Shown here in pieces: positions 52,210 through 61,827 of a stretch of 64,000 nt of DNA (the stretch's first letter is position 1; every line of letters starts with the position of its first letter). The translations under genes were made by a program, and so were the position numbers. The notes below the pieces were generated by a model that saw only the letters and a list, made by a program, of their open reading frames with translations, had not been told where the DNA came from and did no database searches. Origin of the DNA: Burkholderia ambifaria AMMD (GTDB taxonomy: Bacteria; Pseudomonadota; Gammaproteobacteria; Burkholderiales; Burkholderiaceae); assembly GCF_000203915.1 (NCBI RefSeq), contig NC_008390.1, positions 62,001 through 126,000 on the forward strand. The letters are read 5' to 3'.

Positions 52210-54471
52210 ATGGCCGATACCTACCTGCGCGTCGCGCTCGACCACCCGCTTGCCACCCTGTTCGACTACCGCTGCGACGTCCAGCCGGCGCCCGAGCCCG
52301 GCACGCTCGTCCAGGTGCCGTTCGGCAAGCGGCAGGTCGTCGGGCTCGTCTGCGAAGTGACGACTCACACCGACGTGCCGCCGTCGCGGTTGCGCGGGAT
52401 CGACGCCATCTGTACCGAACTGCCGCCGCTGGCGCCCGACTGGCTCGCGCTCGTATCGTTCGCGGCCGACTACTACCAGCGCGGCCGCGGCGAAGTCGCG
52501 CTGCCGGCGTTGCCGCAGGCGTTGCGCGATGCGCAGCGCTGGGGGCGGCTGCTGGCGCCGGAGGTGCGCTACCGGCTGAGCGAAGCCGGCCGCGCCGCGC
52601 TTCCCGACGCACTGCCCGCGCGCGGGGCCGCGCTGCGACGGCTCGCACAGGCGCTCGCCGACACCGATTCGCTGACGTTGCCCGACGTGCGCGCGTTGCA
52701 CCCGAAGGCGGCCGCCACGCTCGACGACTGGGCGGCGCGCGGCTGGGTCGCGATCGAGGAGATCGGCTGGGCCGATGCGCCTGTGCCCAAAGCTGTGGAT
52801 AACCTGTCGACAACCAGTGGACGAGCTGTGCCGCCGGCGCTCACCGACCAGCAGGCCGAGGCGCTCGACGCGATCCGCGCCGCGCAGGGTTTCGCGCCGT
52901 TCCTGCTGCACGGCGTGACGGGCAGCGGCAAGACCGAGGTCTATCTGCATGCGCTTGCCGCGCTGCTCGACGCGCGGCCCGACGCGCAGGCGCTCGTGCT
53001 CGTGCCCGAAATCAACCTGACGCCACAGTTCGAGGCCGCGTTTCGCGCGCGCTTCGCGGGCACGCTCGCGGACGACGCGATCGTCACGCTGCACAGCGGG
53101 CTCGCCGAGGGCGAACGTGCGCGCAACTGGCTCGCCGCGCACACGGGCCGCGCGCGGATCGTGCTCGGCACGCGGCTCGCGGTGCTCGCGTCGCTGCCGA
53201 CGCTCGCGCTGATCGTCGTCGACGAGGAGCACGAGCCCGCGTACAAGCAGCAGGAAGGGTTGCGCTATTCGGCGCGCGATCTCGCGGTGTGGCGCGCGAA
53301 GCATCTCGGCATTCCGGTCGTGCTCGGCTCGGCGACGCCGTCGCTCGAAAGCTGGTGGCAGGCCGAGCAGGGGCGCTATACGCGGCTCACGCTGTCGCGC
53401 CGCGCGGTGGCCGACGCGACGCTGCCCACCGTGCGGCTGATCGATCTCGAAGAGGAGCGGCGGCGCGGGCGCGCGTCGCTGGGCGGGCTGTCGGGGCCGC
53501 TCGTCGCGGCGCTGAAGGCGCGGCTCGAGCGCGGCGAACAGAGCCTCGTGTTCCTGAACCGGCGCGGTTACGCGCCGCAGCTCGCGTGCGACGCGTGCGG
53601 CTGGGTCGCCGGTTGCCCGCGCTGCAGCGCCTACGTCGTGCTGCACAAGCCCGAGCATGCGCTGCGCTGCCATCACTGCGGCTGGGAAGCGCGTATTCCG
53701 CGCTCGTGCCCGGAATGCGGGAACGTCGACATCGCGCCGCTCGGGCGCGGCACGCAGCGCATCGAGGAGGCGCTTGCCGAGGCCGTGACGGGCGCGCGGA
53801 TCCTGCGGATCGACGCGGACAGCACACGACGCAAGGGCAGCGCGCAGGCGTTGTTCTCGGACGTGCACGCCGGTGAAGTCGACATCCTGGTCGGCACGCA
53901 GATGATCGCGAAGGGGCACGACTTCCAGCGCGTGTCGCTCGTCGGCGTGCTCAATGCGGACACCGCGCTGTTCTCGCACGACTTCCGCGCGAGCGAGCGG
54001 CTGTTCGCGCAGCTGATGCAGGTGAGCGGTCGCGCCGGGCGCGCCGGGCTACCCGGCGAGGTGCTGGTGCAGACGCGTTATCCGCGTCACGCGCTGTATC
54101 ACGCGCTCGGCCGGCAGGATTACGTCGGCTTCGCGAATTCGACGCTCGGCGAGCGCCGCGACGCGCACCTGCCGCCGTTCGTCTACCAGGCGCTGCTGCG
54201 CGCCGAAGGACGCACGCTCGACGCGGCGCTCGCGTTCCTGCTGCAGGCCGCCGCCGCGCTGCCGGGGCTGCCAGGCGCCGATCGGGTGACCGTATACGAC
54301 GCGGTGCCGATGACGATCGTGAAGGTCGCGAACGTCCACCGCGCGCAACTGCTGCTCGAAAGCGCGTCGCGGGCGGCGCTGCAGCATGCGCTGCGGGCCT
54401 GGCTCCCCGAGCTGCGCGCGCTGAAGGGCGTCCATCGGTGGAACCTCGAGGTCGATCCGCTCGATATCTGA
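52210..54471 (+). CDS. priA: Primosomal replication restart helicase PriA
   Basis: A 753-residue 3'-to-5' helicase that reloads the replisome at stalled forks. An N-terminal fork-binding domain (MADTYLRVALDHPLATLFDY) is followed by helicase motif I FLLHGVTGSGKTEVYLHALA, motif II LIVVDEEHEPAYKQQ and motif III LGSATPSLESWW. Then come four CxxC zinc pairs (LACDACGWVAGCPRCSAY; LRCHHCGWEARIPRSCPECG) and motif VI QVSGRAGRAGLPGEVLVQTR. ATG 52210 is the family start. A perfect DnaA box lies in the coding sequence at 52794-52802, in the linker region before the helicase core. Confidence 0.97.
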   Translation: MADTYLRVALDHPLATLFDYRCDVQPAPEPGTLVQVPFGKRQVVGLVCEVTTHTDVPPSRLRGIDAICTELPPLAPDWLALVSFAADYYQRGRGEVALPALPQALRDAQRWGRLLAPEVRYRLSEAGRAALPDALPARGAALRRLAQALADTDSLTLPDVRALHPKAAATLDDWAARGWVAIEEIGWADAPVPKAVDNLSTTSGRAVPPALTDQQAEALDAIRAAQGFAPFLLHGVTGSGKTEVYLHALAALLDARPDAQALVLVPEINLTPQFEAAFRARFAGTLADDAIVTLHSGLAEGERARNWLAAHTGRARIVLGTRLAVLASLPTLALIVVDEEHEPAYKQQEGLRYSARDLAVWRAKHLGIPVVLGSATPSLESWWQAEQGRYTRLTLSRRAVADATLPTVRLIDLEEERRRGRASLGGLSGPLVAALKARLERGEQSLVFLNRRGYAPQLACDACGWVAGCPRCSAYVVLHKPEHALRCHHCGWEARIPRSCPECGNVDIAPLGRGTQRIEEALAEAVTGARILRIDADSTRRKGSAQALFSDVHAGEVDILVGTQMIAKGHDFQRVSLVGVLNADTALFSHDFRASERLFAQLMQVSGRAGRAGLPGEVLVQTRYPRHALYHALGRQDYVGFANSTLGERRDAHLPPFVYQALLRAEGRTLDAALAFLLQAAAALPGLPGADRVTVYDAVPMTIVKVANVHRAQLLLESASRAALQHALRAWLPELRALKGVHRWNLEVDPLDI

Positions 54472-54821
54472 TCCGAGCGGCGCGGGCCGCGCGCCATCAT
54501 CTGTTCACGCGAGCCGGCTGTCGAGACTCTCTCCCACCCGCTTGCGGCACCCGTCCAGCCGCCCAGTGCAACCGTTTTCGCTCTCCGCCCGGCACCCCGC
54601 GGGTTGCCCACGCGCGCCAAATCGGCCCGATCAGGGAAAACACCGATCCGCCGACCACGGGCAACCCCTAGGTTGCAACGATCTAAGTGGCTGATTATAT
54701 TGGCTAACTTGTGGGTGCAACCAATCTCGCAATTCGGTTGCACCTTTTTATTGCGTGCCGTAGGATTTCGCGCATCCTCTCACACCACATTGCCGGGCCC
54801 GCACCGGCGCACGAACCCACC
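54472..54821. other. Spacer upstream of putA with operator-like elements
   Basis: No gene supported. The right half contains the GTTGCA motifs and inverted repeat annotated as probable PutA operators (54672-54749) and AT-rich promoter-like DNA (TGATTATATTGGCTAAC around 54692). Confidence 0.65.
54672..54749. promoter_or_regulatory. Probable PutA autoregulatory operators (GTTGCA motifs)
   Basis: The hexamer GTTGCA, known as the PutA operator core in E. coli, occurs at 54672-54677 (within the palindrome GTTGCAAC), on the minus strand at 54716-54721, and at 54737-54742. The last two lie in a 9-bp inverted repeat GGTGCAACC (54714-54722) / GGTTGCACC (54736-54744) followed by TTTTT, so the same DNA could also form a terminator-like hairpin in the leader. 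PutA downstream has the N-terminal ribbon-helix-helix domain needed to bind such sites. Confidence 0.75.
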
Positions 54822-57800
54822 ATGGCAAGCACGACTCTCGGCGTCAAAGTCGACGACCTTCTCCGCTCGCGCCTGAAAGACGCGGCCGCGCGTCTCGAGC
54901 GCACTCCCCACTGGCTGATCAAGCAGGCGATCTTCGCGTATCTCGAGCGGATCGAGCACGGCCAGTTGCCGCCCGAGCTGTCGGGCCACAGCGGCGTGAC
55001 GGAGCTCGCCGACGGTCAGGCGACGGACAGCGACGACGACAACTCGCCGCATCCGTTCCTCGAGTTCGCGCAGAACGTGCAGCCGCAATCGGTGCTGCGC
55101 GCGGCGATCACGGCCGCGTATCGCCGACCCGAGCCGGAATGCGTGCCGTTCCTGCTGGGCCAGGCGCGCCTGCCGGCCAACTTGCAAGCGGACGCGCAGG
55201 CGCTCGCGACGACGCTCGTCGAGGCGCTGCGCGAGAAGAACTCGGGCGGCGGCGTCGAAGGGCTGATCCACGAGTTCTCGCTGTCGAGCCAGGAAGGCGT
55301 CGCGCTGATGTGTCTCGCCGAAGCGCTGCTGCGCATCCCCGATCGCGCGACGCGCGATGCGCTGATCCGCGACAAGATCAGCAAGGGCGACTGGCGCTCG
55401 CACGTCGGCCACGCGCCGTCGCTGTTCGTGAACGCGGCGACCTGGGGGCTGATGATCACCGGCAAGCTCGTGACGACCAACAGCGAAGCGGGCCTGTCGT
55501 CGGCGCTCACGCGCCTGATCGGCCGCGGCGGCGAGCCGCTGATCCGCAAGGGCGTCGACATGGCGATGCGCCTGATGGGCGAGCAGTTCGTCACCGGCGA
55601 GACGATTTCCGAGGCGCTCGCGAACAGCCGCAAGTACGAAGCGCGCGGCTTCCGCTACTCGTACGACATGCTCGGCGAAGCGGCGACGACCGAAGAGGAC
55701 GCGCTGCGCTACTACGCGTCGTACGAGCAGGCGATCCACGCGATCGGCAAGGCGGCCGGCGGCCGCGGCATCTACGAAGGCCCGGGCATCTCGATCAAGC
55801 TGTCGGCGCTGCACGCGCGCTACGCGCGCTCGCAGCAGGACCGCACGATGAGCGAGCTGCTGCCGCGCGTGCGCGCGCTGGCGCTGCTCGCGCGTCGCTA
55901 TGACATCGGCCTGAACATCGACGCGGAAGAAGCCGACCGTCTCGAACTGTCGCTCGACCTGCTCGAGGCGCTGTGCTTCGATCCGGAGCTCGCGGGCTGG
56001 AACGGCATCGGCTTCGTCGTGCAGGGATACCAGAAGCGCTGCCCGTTCGTGATCGACTACCTGATCGATCTCGCGCGCCGCAGCCGTCACCGCCTGATGA
56101 TCCGCCTGGTCAAGGGCGCGTACTGGGACAGCGAAATCAAGCGCGCGCAGGTCGACGGCCTCGAAGGCTATCCGGTCTACACGCGCAAGATCTACACGGA
56201 CGTGTCCTACCTCGCGTGCGCGAAGAAGCTGCTCGCGGCGCCGGACGCCGTCTACCCGCAGTTCGCGACGCACAACGCGTACACGCTGGCCGCGATCTAT
56301 CACCTCGCCGGCCACAACTACTACCCGGGCCAGTACGAATTCCAGTGCCTGCACGGGATGGGCGAGCCGCTGTACGAGGAAGTCACGGGCCGCGACAAGC
56401 TGAACCGCCCGTGCCGCGTGTACGCGCCGGTCGGCACGCATGAAACGCTGCTCGCGTACCTGGTGCGCCGCCTGCTGGAGAACGGCGCGAACACGTCGTT
56501 CGTGAACCGCATCGCCGATAAGACCGTGTCGGTGAAGGAACTGGTCGCCGATCCGGTCGACGAGGCGTCGAAGGTCGTGCCGCTCGGCGCGCCGCACGCG
56601 AAGATCCCGCTGCCGCGCCACCTGTACGGCGACGAGCGTCCCAACTCGATGGGCCTCGACCTGTCGAACGAACACCGCCTCGCGTCGCTGTCGTCCGCGC
56701 TGCTCGCGAGTGCGCATCATCCGTGGCGCGCGGCGCCGATGCTCGCCGACGACGCGCTCGCCGACGCACCGGCGCGCGACGTGCGCAACCCGGCCGACCT
56801 GCGCGACGTGGTCGGCACGGTCAGCGAAGCGACGGCCGAACACGTGAGCGCGGCGCTCGCGCATGCGGTGGCTGCCGCGCCGATCTGGCAGGCGACGCCG
56901 GTCGATGCGCGCGCCGACTGCCTGGTGCGCGCGGCCGACCTGCTCGAAGCGCAGATGCACACGCTAATGGGTCTGATCGTGCGCGAGGCCGGCAAGTCGC
57001 TGCCGAACGCGATCGCCGAAATCCGCGAGGCCGTCGACTTCCTGCGCTACTACGCGGCGCAGATCCGCGACGAATTCTCGAACGACACGCACCGTCCGCT
57101 CGGCCCCGTGGTCTGCATCAGCCCGTGGAACTTCCCGCTCGCGATCTTCATGGGCCAGGTGGCCGCTGCACTGGCAGCCGGCAATACGGTGCTCGCGAAG
57201 CCGGCCGAACAGACGCCGCTGATCGCCGCACAAGCCGTGCGCCTGCTGCGCGAGGCCGGCGTGCCGGCCGGCGCGGTGCAGTTGCTGCCGGGCACCGGCG
57301 AGACCGTCGGCGCGGCGCTGGTCGCCGATTCGCGCACGCGCGCGGTGATGTTCACCGGCTCGACCGAAGTGGCGCGCCTGATCAACAAGACGCTGTCCGC
57401 GCGCCTCGACCCGGACGGCAAGCCGATTCCGCTGATCGCGGAAACGGGCGGCCAGAACGCGATGATCGTCGACTCGTCGGCGCTCGCGGAGCAGGTGGTC
57501 GCGGACGTGCTGCAGTCGTCGTTCGACTCGGCCGGTCAACGGTGTTCGGCGCTGCGCGTTCTGTGTCTGCAGGACGACGTCGCGGACCGCACGCTGACGA
57601 TGCTCAAGGGCGCGATGCACGAGCTGGCGCTCGGCAACCCGGACCGTTTGTCGACCGACGTCGGCCCGGTGATCGACGCCGAAGCGAAGCAGACGATCGA
57701 CACGCACGTCGCGACGATGACGGACAAGGGCCACACGGTCACGCAGCTGCCGGCGCCGGAAGCCTGTGCGCACGGTACGTTCGTGCCGCCGACGCTGATC

Positions 57801-58754
57801 GAGATCGGCAGCATCGACGAGCTCAAGCGCGAGGTGTTCGGCCCCGTGCTGCACGTCGTGCGCTACCGCCGCAATCAACTCGACAAGCTGCTCGAGCAGA
57901 TCCGCGCGACCGGTTACGGGCTGACGCTCGGCATCCATACGCGGATCGACGAGACGATCGCGCACGTGATCTCGAACGCGCACGTCGGCAACATCTACGT
58001 GAACCGCAACGTGATCGGCGCGGTGGTCGGCGTGCAGCCGTTCGGCGGCGAAGGGCTATCGGGTACGGGCCCGAAGGCCGGCGGCGCGCTGTACCTGCAG
58101 CGCCTGCTCGCGACGCGTCCGTCGGGCCTGCCGCGCTCGCTCGCGCAGATGCTGATCGCGGACGGCGCGGTCGAAGGCGACTCGCGCGGCAACCCGGCGG
58201 CGGCGCTCACCGCGCTGCGCGACTGGCTGATCGAGCAGCGCGAACCGGCGCTGGCCGCGCGCTGCGACGGCTATCTGGCGCAGGTGCCGGCCGGCGCGAC
58301 CGCGGTGCTGACCGGCCCGACGGGCGAGCGAAACACGTATACACTCGGCCCGCGCGGCACGGTGCTGTGCGTCGCGGCGACGCCGAGCGGTGCGCGTGCG
58401 CAGTTCGCGGCGGTGCTGGCGACGGGCAACCGCGCATTGTTCGCCGGTGCGGCGGGCGAGGCGCTGGTCGCGGCGCTGCCGGCCGCGCTGAAGGCGCATG
58501 CGGCCGTGCGCAAGCAGCCCGACGCGCCGTTCGACGCGGTGCTGTTCGAAGGCGACAGCGACGAACTGCAGACGCTCGTGAAGGACGTCGCGCAGCGGCC
58601 GGGCCCGATCGTGTCGGTGCAGGGCGTGTCGGCGGGCGCGTTCGAGAACGGCGACGCGGAAGACTACGCGCTCGAGCGGCTGCTGACCGAGCGCTCGGTC
58701 AGCGTGAACACGGCCGCGGCGGGCGGCAATGCGAATTTGATGACGATCGGCTGA
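54822..58754 (+). CDS. putA: Trifunctional proline utilisation protein PutA (repressor, proline dehydrogenase, P5C dehydrogenase)
   Basis: A 1310-residue protein that oxidises proline to glutamate in two channelled steps and represses its own gene when proline is absent. The N-terminal ribbon-helix-helix is TTLGVKVDDLLRSRLKDA. The FAD proline dehydrogenase barrel (about 190-560) includes SIKLSALHARYARSQQDR, RLVKGAYWDSEIKRAQ and FATHNAYTL. The aldehyde dehydrogenase half (about 640-1110) has VCISPWNFPLAIFMGQVA, Glu in AETGGQNAMIV and catalytic Cys in DSAGQRCSALR. The C-terminal domain is present. Start at ATG 54822. Confidence 0.97.
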   Translation: MASTTLGVKVDDLLRSRLKDAAARLERTPHWLIKQAIFAYLERIEHGQLPPELSGHSGVTELADGQATDSDDDNSPHPFLEFAQNVQPQSVLRAAITAAYRRPEPECVPFLLGQARLPANLQADAQALATTLVEALREKNSGGGVEGLIHEFSLSSQEGVALMCLAEALLRIPDRATRDALIRDKISKGDWRSHVGHAPSLFVNAATWGLMITGKLVTTNSEAGLSSALTRLIGRGGEPLIRKGVDMAMRLMGEQFVTGETISEALANSRKYEARGFRYSYDMLGEAATTEEDALRYYASYEQAIHAIGKAAGGRGIYEGPGISIKLSALHARYARSQQDRTMSELLPRVRALALLARRYDIGLNIDAEEADRLELSLDLLEALCFDPELAGWNGIGFVVQGYQKRCPFVIDYLIDLARRSRHRLMIRLVKGAYWDSEIKRAQVDGLEGYPVYTRKIYTDVSYLACAKKLLAAPDAVYPQFATHNAYTLAAIYHLAGHNYYPGQYEFQCLHGMGEPLYEEVTGRDKLNRPCRVYAPVGTHETLLAYLVRRLLENGANTSFVNRIADKTVSVKELVADPVDEASKVVPLGAPHAKIPLPRHLYGDERPNSMGLDLSNEHRLASLSSALLASAHHPWRAAPMLADDALADAPARDVRNPADLRDVVGTVSEATAEHVSAALAHAVAAAPIWQATPVDARADCLVRAADLLEAQMHTLMGLIVREAGKSLPNAIAEIREAVDFLRYYAAQIRDEFSNDTHRPLGPVVCISPWNFPLAIFMGQVAAALAAGNTVLAKPAEQTPLIAAQAVRLLREAGVPAGAVQLLPGTGETVGAALVADSRTRAVMFTGSTEVARLINKTLSARLDPDGKPIPLIAETGGQNAMIVDSSALAEQVVADVLQSSFDSAGQRCSALRVLCLQDDVADRTLTMLKGAMHELALGNPDRLSTDVGPVIDAEAKQTIDTHVATMTDKGHTVTQLPAPEACAHGTFVPPTLIEIGSIDELKREVFGPVLHVVRYRRNQLDKLLEQIRATGYGLTLGIHTRIDETIAHVISNAHVGNIYVNRNVIGAVVGVQPFGGEGLSGTGPKAGGALYLQRLLATRPSGLPRSLAQMLIADGAVEGDSRGNPAAALTALRDWLIEQREPALAARCDGYLAQVPAGATAVLTGPTGERNTYTLGPRGTVLCVAATPSGARAQFAAVLATGNRALFAGAAGEALVAALPAALKAHAAVRKQPDAPFDAVLFEGDSDELQTLVKDVAQRPGPIVSVQGVSAGAFENGDAEDYALERLLTERSVSVNTAAAGGNANLMTIG

Positions 58755-58838
58755 CCATCCTTGCCGTTCGGATCAAACAAAGGAAGCGGCAAGGCGATCC
58801 CGAAGCCGCTCCATTTACCCTGGTACCAAGGAGATGCT

Positions 58839-59978
58839 ATGCAACACACGATGAAAAAGGTGGCAGGCGCGACGTTCGTCGCTGTCATGTCGCTGGCGGG
58901 GACGGCCCATGCGGACGACGTGAAGATCGGTTACGCAGGGCCGATGACGGGCGCCCAGGCTCACTACGGCAAGGATATGCAGAACGGGATCGCGCTCGCG
59001 CTGGAAGACTTCAACGCGACGAACCCGAAGATCGGCGGCAAGCCGGTGAAGTTCATGCTCGAGACGCAGGACGACCAGGCTGACCCGCGCACCGGCACGA
59101 CGGTTGCGCAGAAGCTCGTCGATGACGGCATCAAGGGCATGCTCGGCCACTTCAACTCGGGCACGACGATCCCGGCCTCGCGCATCTACGCGAACGCCGG
59201 CATTCCGGAAATCGCGATGGCGACGGCGCCGGAATACACGCAGCAGGGTTACAAGACGACCTTCCGCATGATGACGTCCGACACGCAGCAGGGCTCGGTG
59301 GCGGGCACGTTCGCGTCGAAGGATCTCGGCATGAAGAAGATCGCGATCGTCGACGACCGCACGGCTTACGGCCAGGGTCTCGCCGACCAGTTCGAGAAGG
59401 CTGCGAAGGCCGGCGGCGCGACGATCGTCGACCGTGAGTTCACGAACGACAAGGCCGTCGACTTCAAGGCGATCCTGACCAAGCTGAAGGCGGCGAAGCC
59501 GGATCTCGTCTACTACGGCGGCGCGGATTCGCAGGCAGCGCCGATGGTCAAGCAGATGAAGGCGCTCGGCATGAGCGCACCGTTGATGAGCGGCGAAATG
59601 GTGAAGACGCCGACGTTCCTGAAGATCGCGGGCAACGCGGCCGAAGGCACGATCGCATCGCTGGCGGGCCTCCCGCTCGACGAAATGCCGGGCGGCAAGT
59701 CGTACGCGGAGAAGTACAAGAAGCGCTTCGGCGAAGACGTGCAGACCTACTCGCCGTACGCATACGACGGCGCGATGGCGATGCTGAACGCGATGAAGAA
59801 GGCCGATTCGACCGATCCGGCGAAGTACCTGCCGGTGCTCGCGAAGACCGACATGGCCGGCGTCACGTCGACCCACGTCGCGTACGACGCGAAGGGCGAC
59901 CTGAAGAACGGCGGCATCACGATGTACAAGGTCGAGAAGGGCGAGTGGAAGCCGCTGAAGAGCATCGGCGGCAAGTAA
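58839..59978 (+). CDS. Liv-type periplasmic amino-acid-binding protein (orphan, after putA)
   Basis: A 379-residue type I binding protein resembling LivJ/LivK. Signal peptide MQHTMKKVAGATFVAVMSLA ends at AHA-DD. The mature sequence has VKIGYAGPMTGAQAHYGKDM and VLGHFNSG-like GMLGHFNSGTTIPASRIYA. An AAGGAG ribosome site precedes ATG 58839. No permease or ATPase genes are adjacent, so it must use a transporter encoded elsewhere, possibly one of the two in this window. Its placement 84 bases after putA makes proline or a branched-chain amino acid plausible ligands. A strong terminator follows. Confidence 0.9.
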   Translation: MQHTMKKVAGATFVAVMSLAGTAHADDVKIGYAGPMTGAQAHYGKDMQNGIALALEDFNATNPKIGGKPVKFMLETQDDQADPRTGTTVAQKLVDDGIKGMLGHFNSGTTIPASRIYANAGIPEIAMATAPEYTQQGYKTTFRMMTSDTQQGSVAGTFASKDLGMKKIAIVDDRTAYGQGLADQFEKAAKAGGATIVDREFTNDKAVDFKAILTKLKAAKPDLVYYGGADSQAAPMVKQMKALGMSAPLMSGEMVKTPTFLKIAGNAAEGTIASLAGLPLDEMPGGKSYAEKYKKRFGEDVQTYSPYAYDGAMAMLNAMKKADSTDPAKYLPVLAKTDMAGVTSTHVAYDAKGDLKNGGITMYKVEKGEWKPLKSIGGK

Positions 59979-60050
59979 GCACGATGATGGTATGACGGGG
60001 GTTCGCGGCGCCGTGAAACGGGAGTTTTGCGGTGTCGGCCGCCGGCGTCG

Positions 60051-60093
60051 AACGCCCGCTGCAAGCGCGATGCGCTTGTGGCGGGCGTTTTTT
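60051..60093 (+). terminator. Intrinsic terminator after the Liv-type binding protein
   Basis: Stem AACGCCCGC / GCGGGCGTT enclosing an inner hairpin (AAGCGC / GCGCTT), followed by a T-run. Confidence 0.9.
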
Positions 60094-60159
60094 CGTCTGC
60101 AATGATTTTCGATCGCCGACGACCGCACGCTGCTCGGCGATCTCCCGCCATTGGCCGGT

Positions 60160-60828
60160 TCAGCCGTCAACCGAAGCCGACGCTGCCGATGATGACGAAG
60201 CCGCGTGTGCCAGCGTCACGGCCCGTTCGCGCGCAGCCTCTCTGCCCGCGTGATCGATTTCAGGTCCAAACAGTGTTTTCTCGACGACGATCGATTCGAT
60301 GTCCGTGATACCGATGAAGCGCAGCCACGCTTCGAGAAACGGCCGCTGAAAGTCGAACGACTCGGCGGGCGTGCTCGACTGCCTTGAATAGTCGAGGCCT
60401 CTCGCATAGATCACGACGGCTTTCTTGCGGTTCAGCAATCCCGCCAACCCGCGCTCGTCATATGAGAACAGGATGCCGCGGTGGGACACGGCATCGATGA
60501 AATGCTTGAGCTTGTAGGGGATGGAAAAATTCCACAGCGGCACGGAGAACAACAGCGTATCCGCGTCGTGCATCCGCTGCGCCAGCCGCCGAAAACCTGC
60601 CCACGCTTGCTGCTGGCCTTCGCTGAGCGGCGTGCCGCTCAAGTCCGCGTATTTGGCATCGAGCGCATCGCCGTCGAGTTCGGGCAAGTGCGTCGCCCAC
60701 AGGTCGAGCACGTCGACCCGATGCTCCGGATGCGCGTCGCGCCAGGCGTCGAGATACGCGTGCGCGACGTCGAGCGATGCGGACCGCGACTTGCGCGGGG
60801 ACGATTCGATATGCAGCAAGGTCGGCAT
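60160..60828 (-). CDS. FMN-dependent NADH:azoreductase/quinone reductase (AzoR-like)
   Basis: A 222-residue flavodoxin-fold reductase. MPTLLHIESSPRKSRSASLD is the FMN phosphate-binding start, and FSVPLWNFSIPYKLKHFIDA is the AzoR signature around the flavin. Such enzymes reduce quinones and azo dyes by two electrons. The ATG has an AGGAG site. It is divergent from a LysR regulator that probably controls it, as is common for azoR/ywrO-type genes. Confidence 0.88.
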   Translation of the reverse strand: MPTLLHIESSPRKSRSASLDVAHAYLDAWRDAHPEHRVDVLDLWATHLPELDGDALDAKYADLSGTPLSEGQQQAWAGFRRLAQRMHDADTLLFSVPLWNFSIPYKLKHFIDAVSHRGILFSYDERGLAGLLNRKKAVVIYARGLDYSRQSSTPAESFDFQRPFLEAWLRFIGITDIESIVVEKTLFGPEIDHAGREAARERAVTLAHAASSSSAASASVDG

Positions 60829-60941
60829 GGAACCACTCCTGACAGGTTGACGGCCCTCATCAGAACATAGTTCGATTCAAAATATAAACGAAGTATCATC
60901 GCGCTAATCAGTAGCATTCGCACTATATGGCGGGGCGTCTC
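60829..60941. promoter_or_regulatory. Divergent promoter region of azoreductase and LysR genes
   Basis: About 110 AT-rich bases (for example TTCAAAATATAAACGAAGTA) between divergent genes. LysR proteins typically bind such intergenic regions at T-N11-A motifs; I cannot single out one reliably. Confidence 0.5.
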
Positions 60942-61793
60942 ATGTTCGATACCGTTTTGCTGCGCTCTTTCGTGGCCGTCGTCCAGGAAGGCGGGTTTAC
61001 GCATGCCGCGGCCCGTCTGAATCTGACGCAGTCCGCGGTCAGCGCGCATCTGCGGCGCCTGGAAAAACAGATCGGCCGTGACCTGCTCGTGCGCACCACC
61101 CGCTCGGTCACGCTCACAGTGGACGGCGAACTGCTGCTCGGTTACGCACGCGCCATCCTCGCGCTCAATCAGGATGCGCGGGCGCAGCTGATGCGCGAAC
61201 CGAGCGCTGGCACGATCCGCGTGGGTCTGTCGGAAGACCTCGCCAATGTCAGGCTGATGCATGTGATGCAGGCGTTTGCCGTGCGGTACCCGCGCATCGC
61301 ATTCAGCATCAGGGTCGGCATCCCGGGCGAACTGCTCCAGGCGCTGGATCACGGTGAACTGGATGTGGTGATGGGTGGACGCTGCCACGACGGGCCCACC
61401 GGACGCGTGCTCTGGCGCGAGCCGCTCGTGTGGGCCGGTGCGGATTGGGCGTCGCTCACGCCTGGCGCACCGGTGCCGATTGCGCTGTTGCCGGAACCGT
61501 GCCCGTATCGTGAGGCCGCGCTGGCAGCACTGGCCCGCGCGCGCGTGGATTACCGGATCGTGCTCGTGTCCCCGAGCAGCGCCGGCCTGTGCGCCGCCGC
61601 GCACGCGGGCTTTGCGGTGACGCCGATCGTGCACACGCAACTGGCGCACGGCTTGCGTGCGATCCCGCCGGATGCCGGCCTGCCGGCCCTGCCCGATGTC
61701 GAGTTCACGATGTTCGCGGCGCCGGGCGCGTCGGCCCGGGTTGTCGATGAACTGGGCAACGCGATCGTGCTGGCATTCGCGCACAAAGGATGA
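60942..61793 (+). CDS. LysR-family regulator, divergent from azoreductase
   Basis: A 283-residue LysR regulator: MFDTVLLRSFVAVVQEGGFT and LTQSAVSAHLRRLEKQIGRD form the DNA-binding domain, followed by an effector domain (GTIRVGLSEDLANV). ATG 60942 is preferred because GGCGGGG lies just upstream and the family usually starts here; ATG 60927 would add five residues. It converges with aidB, 34 bases apart. Confidence 0.9.
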   Translation: MFDTVLLRSFVAVVQEGGFTHAAARLNLTQSAVSAHLRRLEKQIGRDLLVRTTRSVTLTVDGELLLGYARAILALNQDARAQLMREPSAGTIRVGLSEDLANVRLMHVMQAFAVRYPRIAFSIRVGIPGELLQALDHGELDVVMGGRCHDGPTGRVLWREPLVWAGADWASLTPGAPVPIALLPEPCPYREAALAALARARVDYRIVLVSPSSAGLCAAAHAGFAVTPIVHTQLAHGLRAIPPDAGLPALPDVEFTMFAAPGASARVVDELGNAIVLAFAHKG

Positions 61794-61827
61794 CGACGAT
61801 CATCGCGGCGACCGGGGCGGGAGGCCC

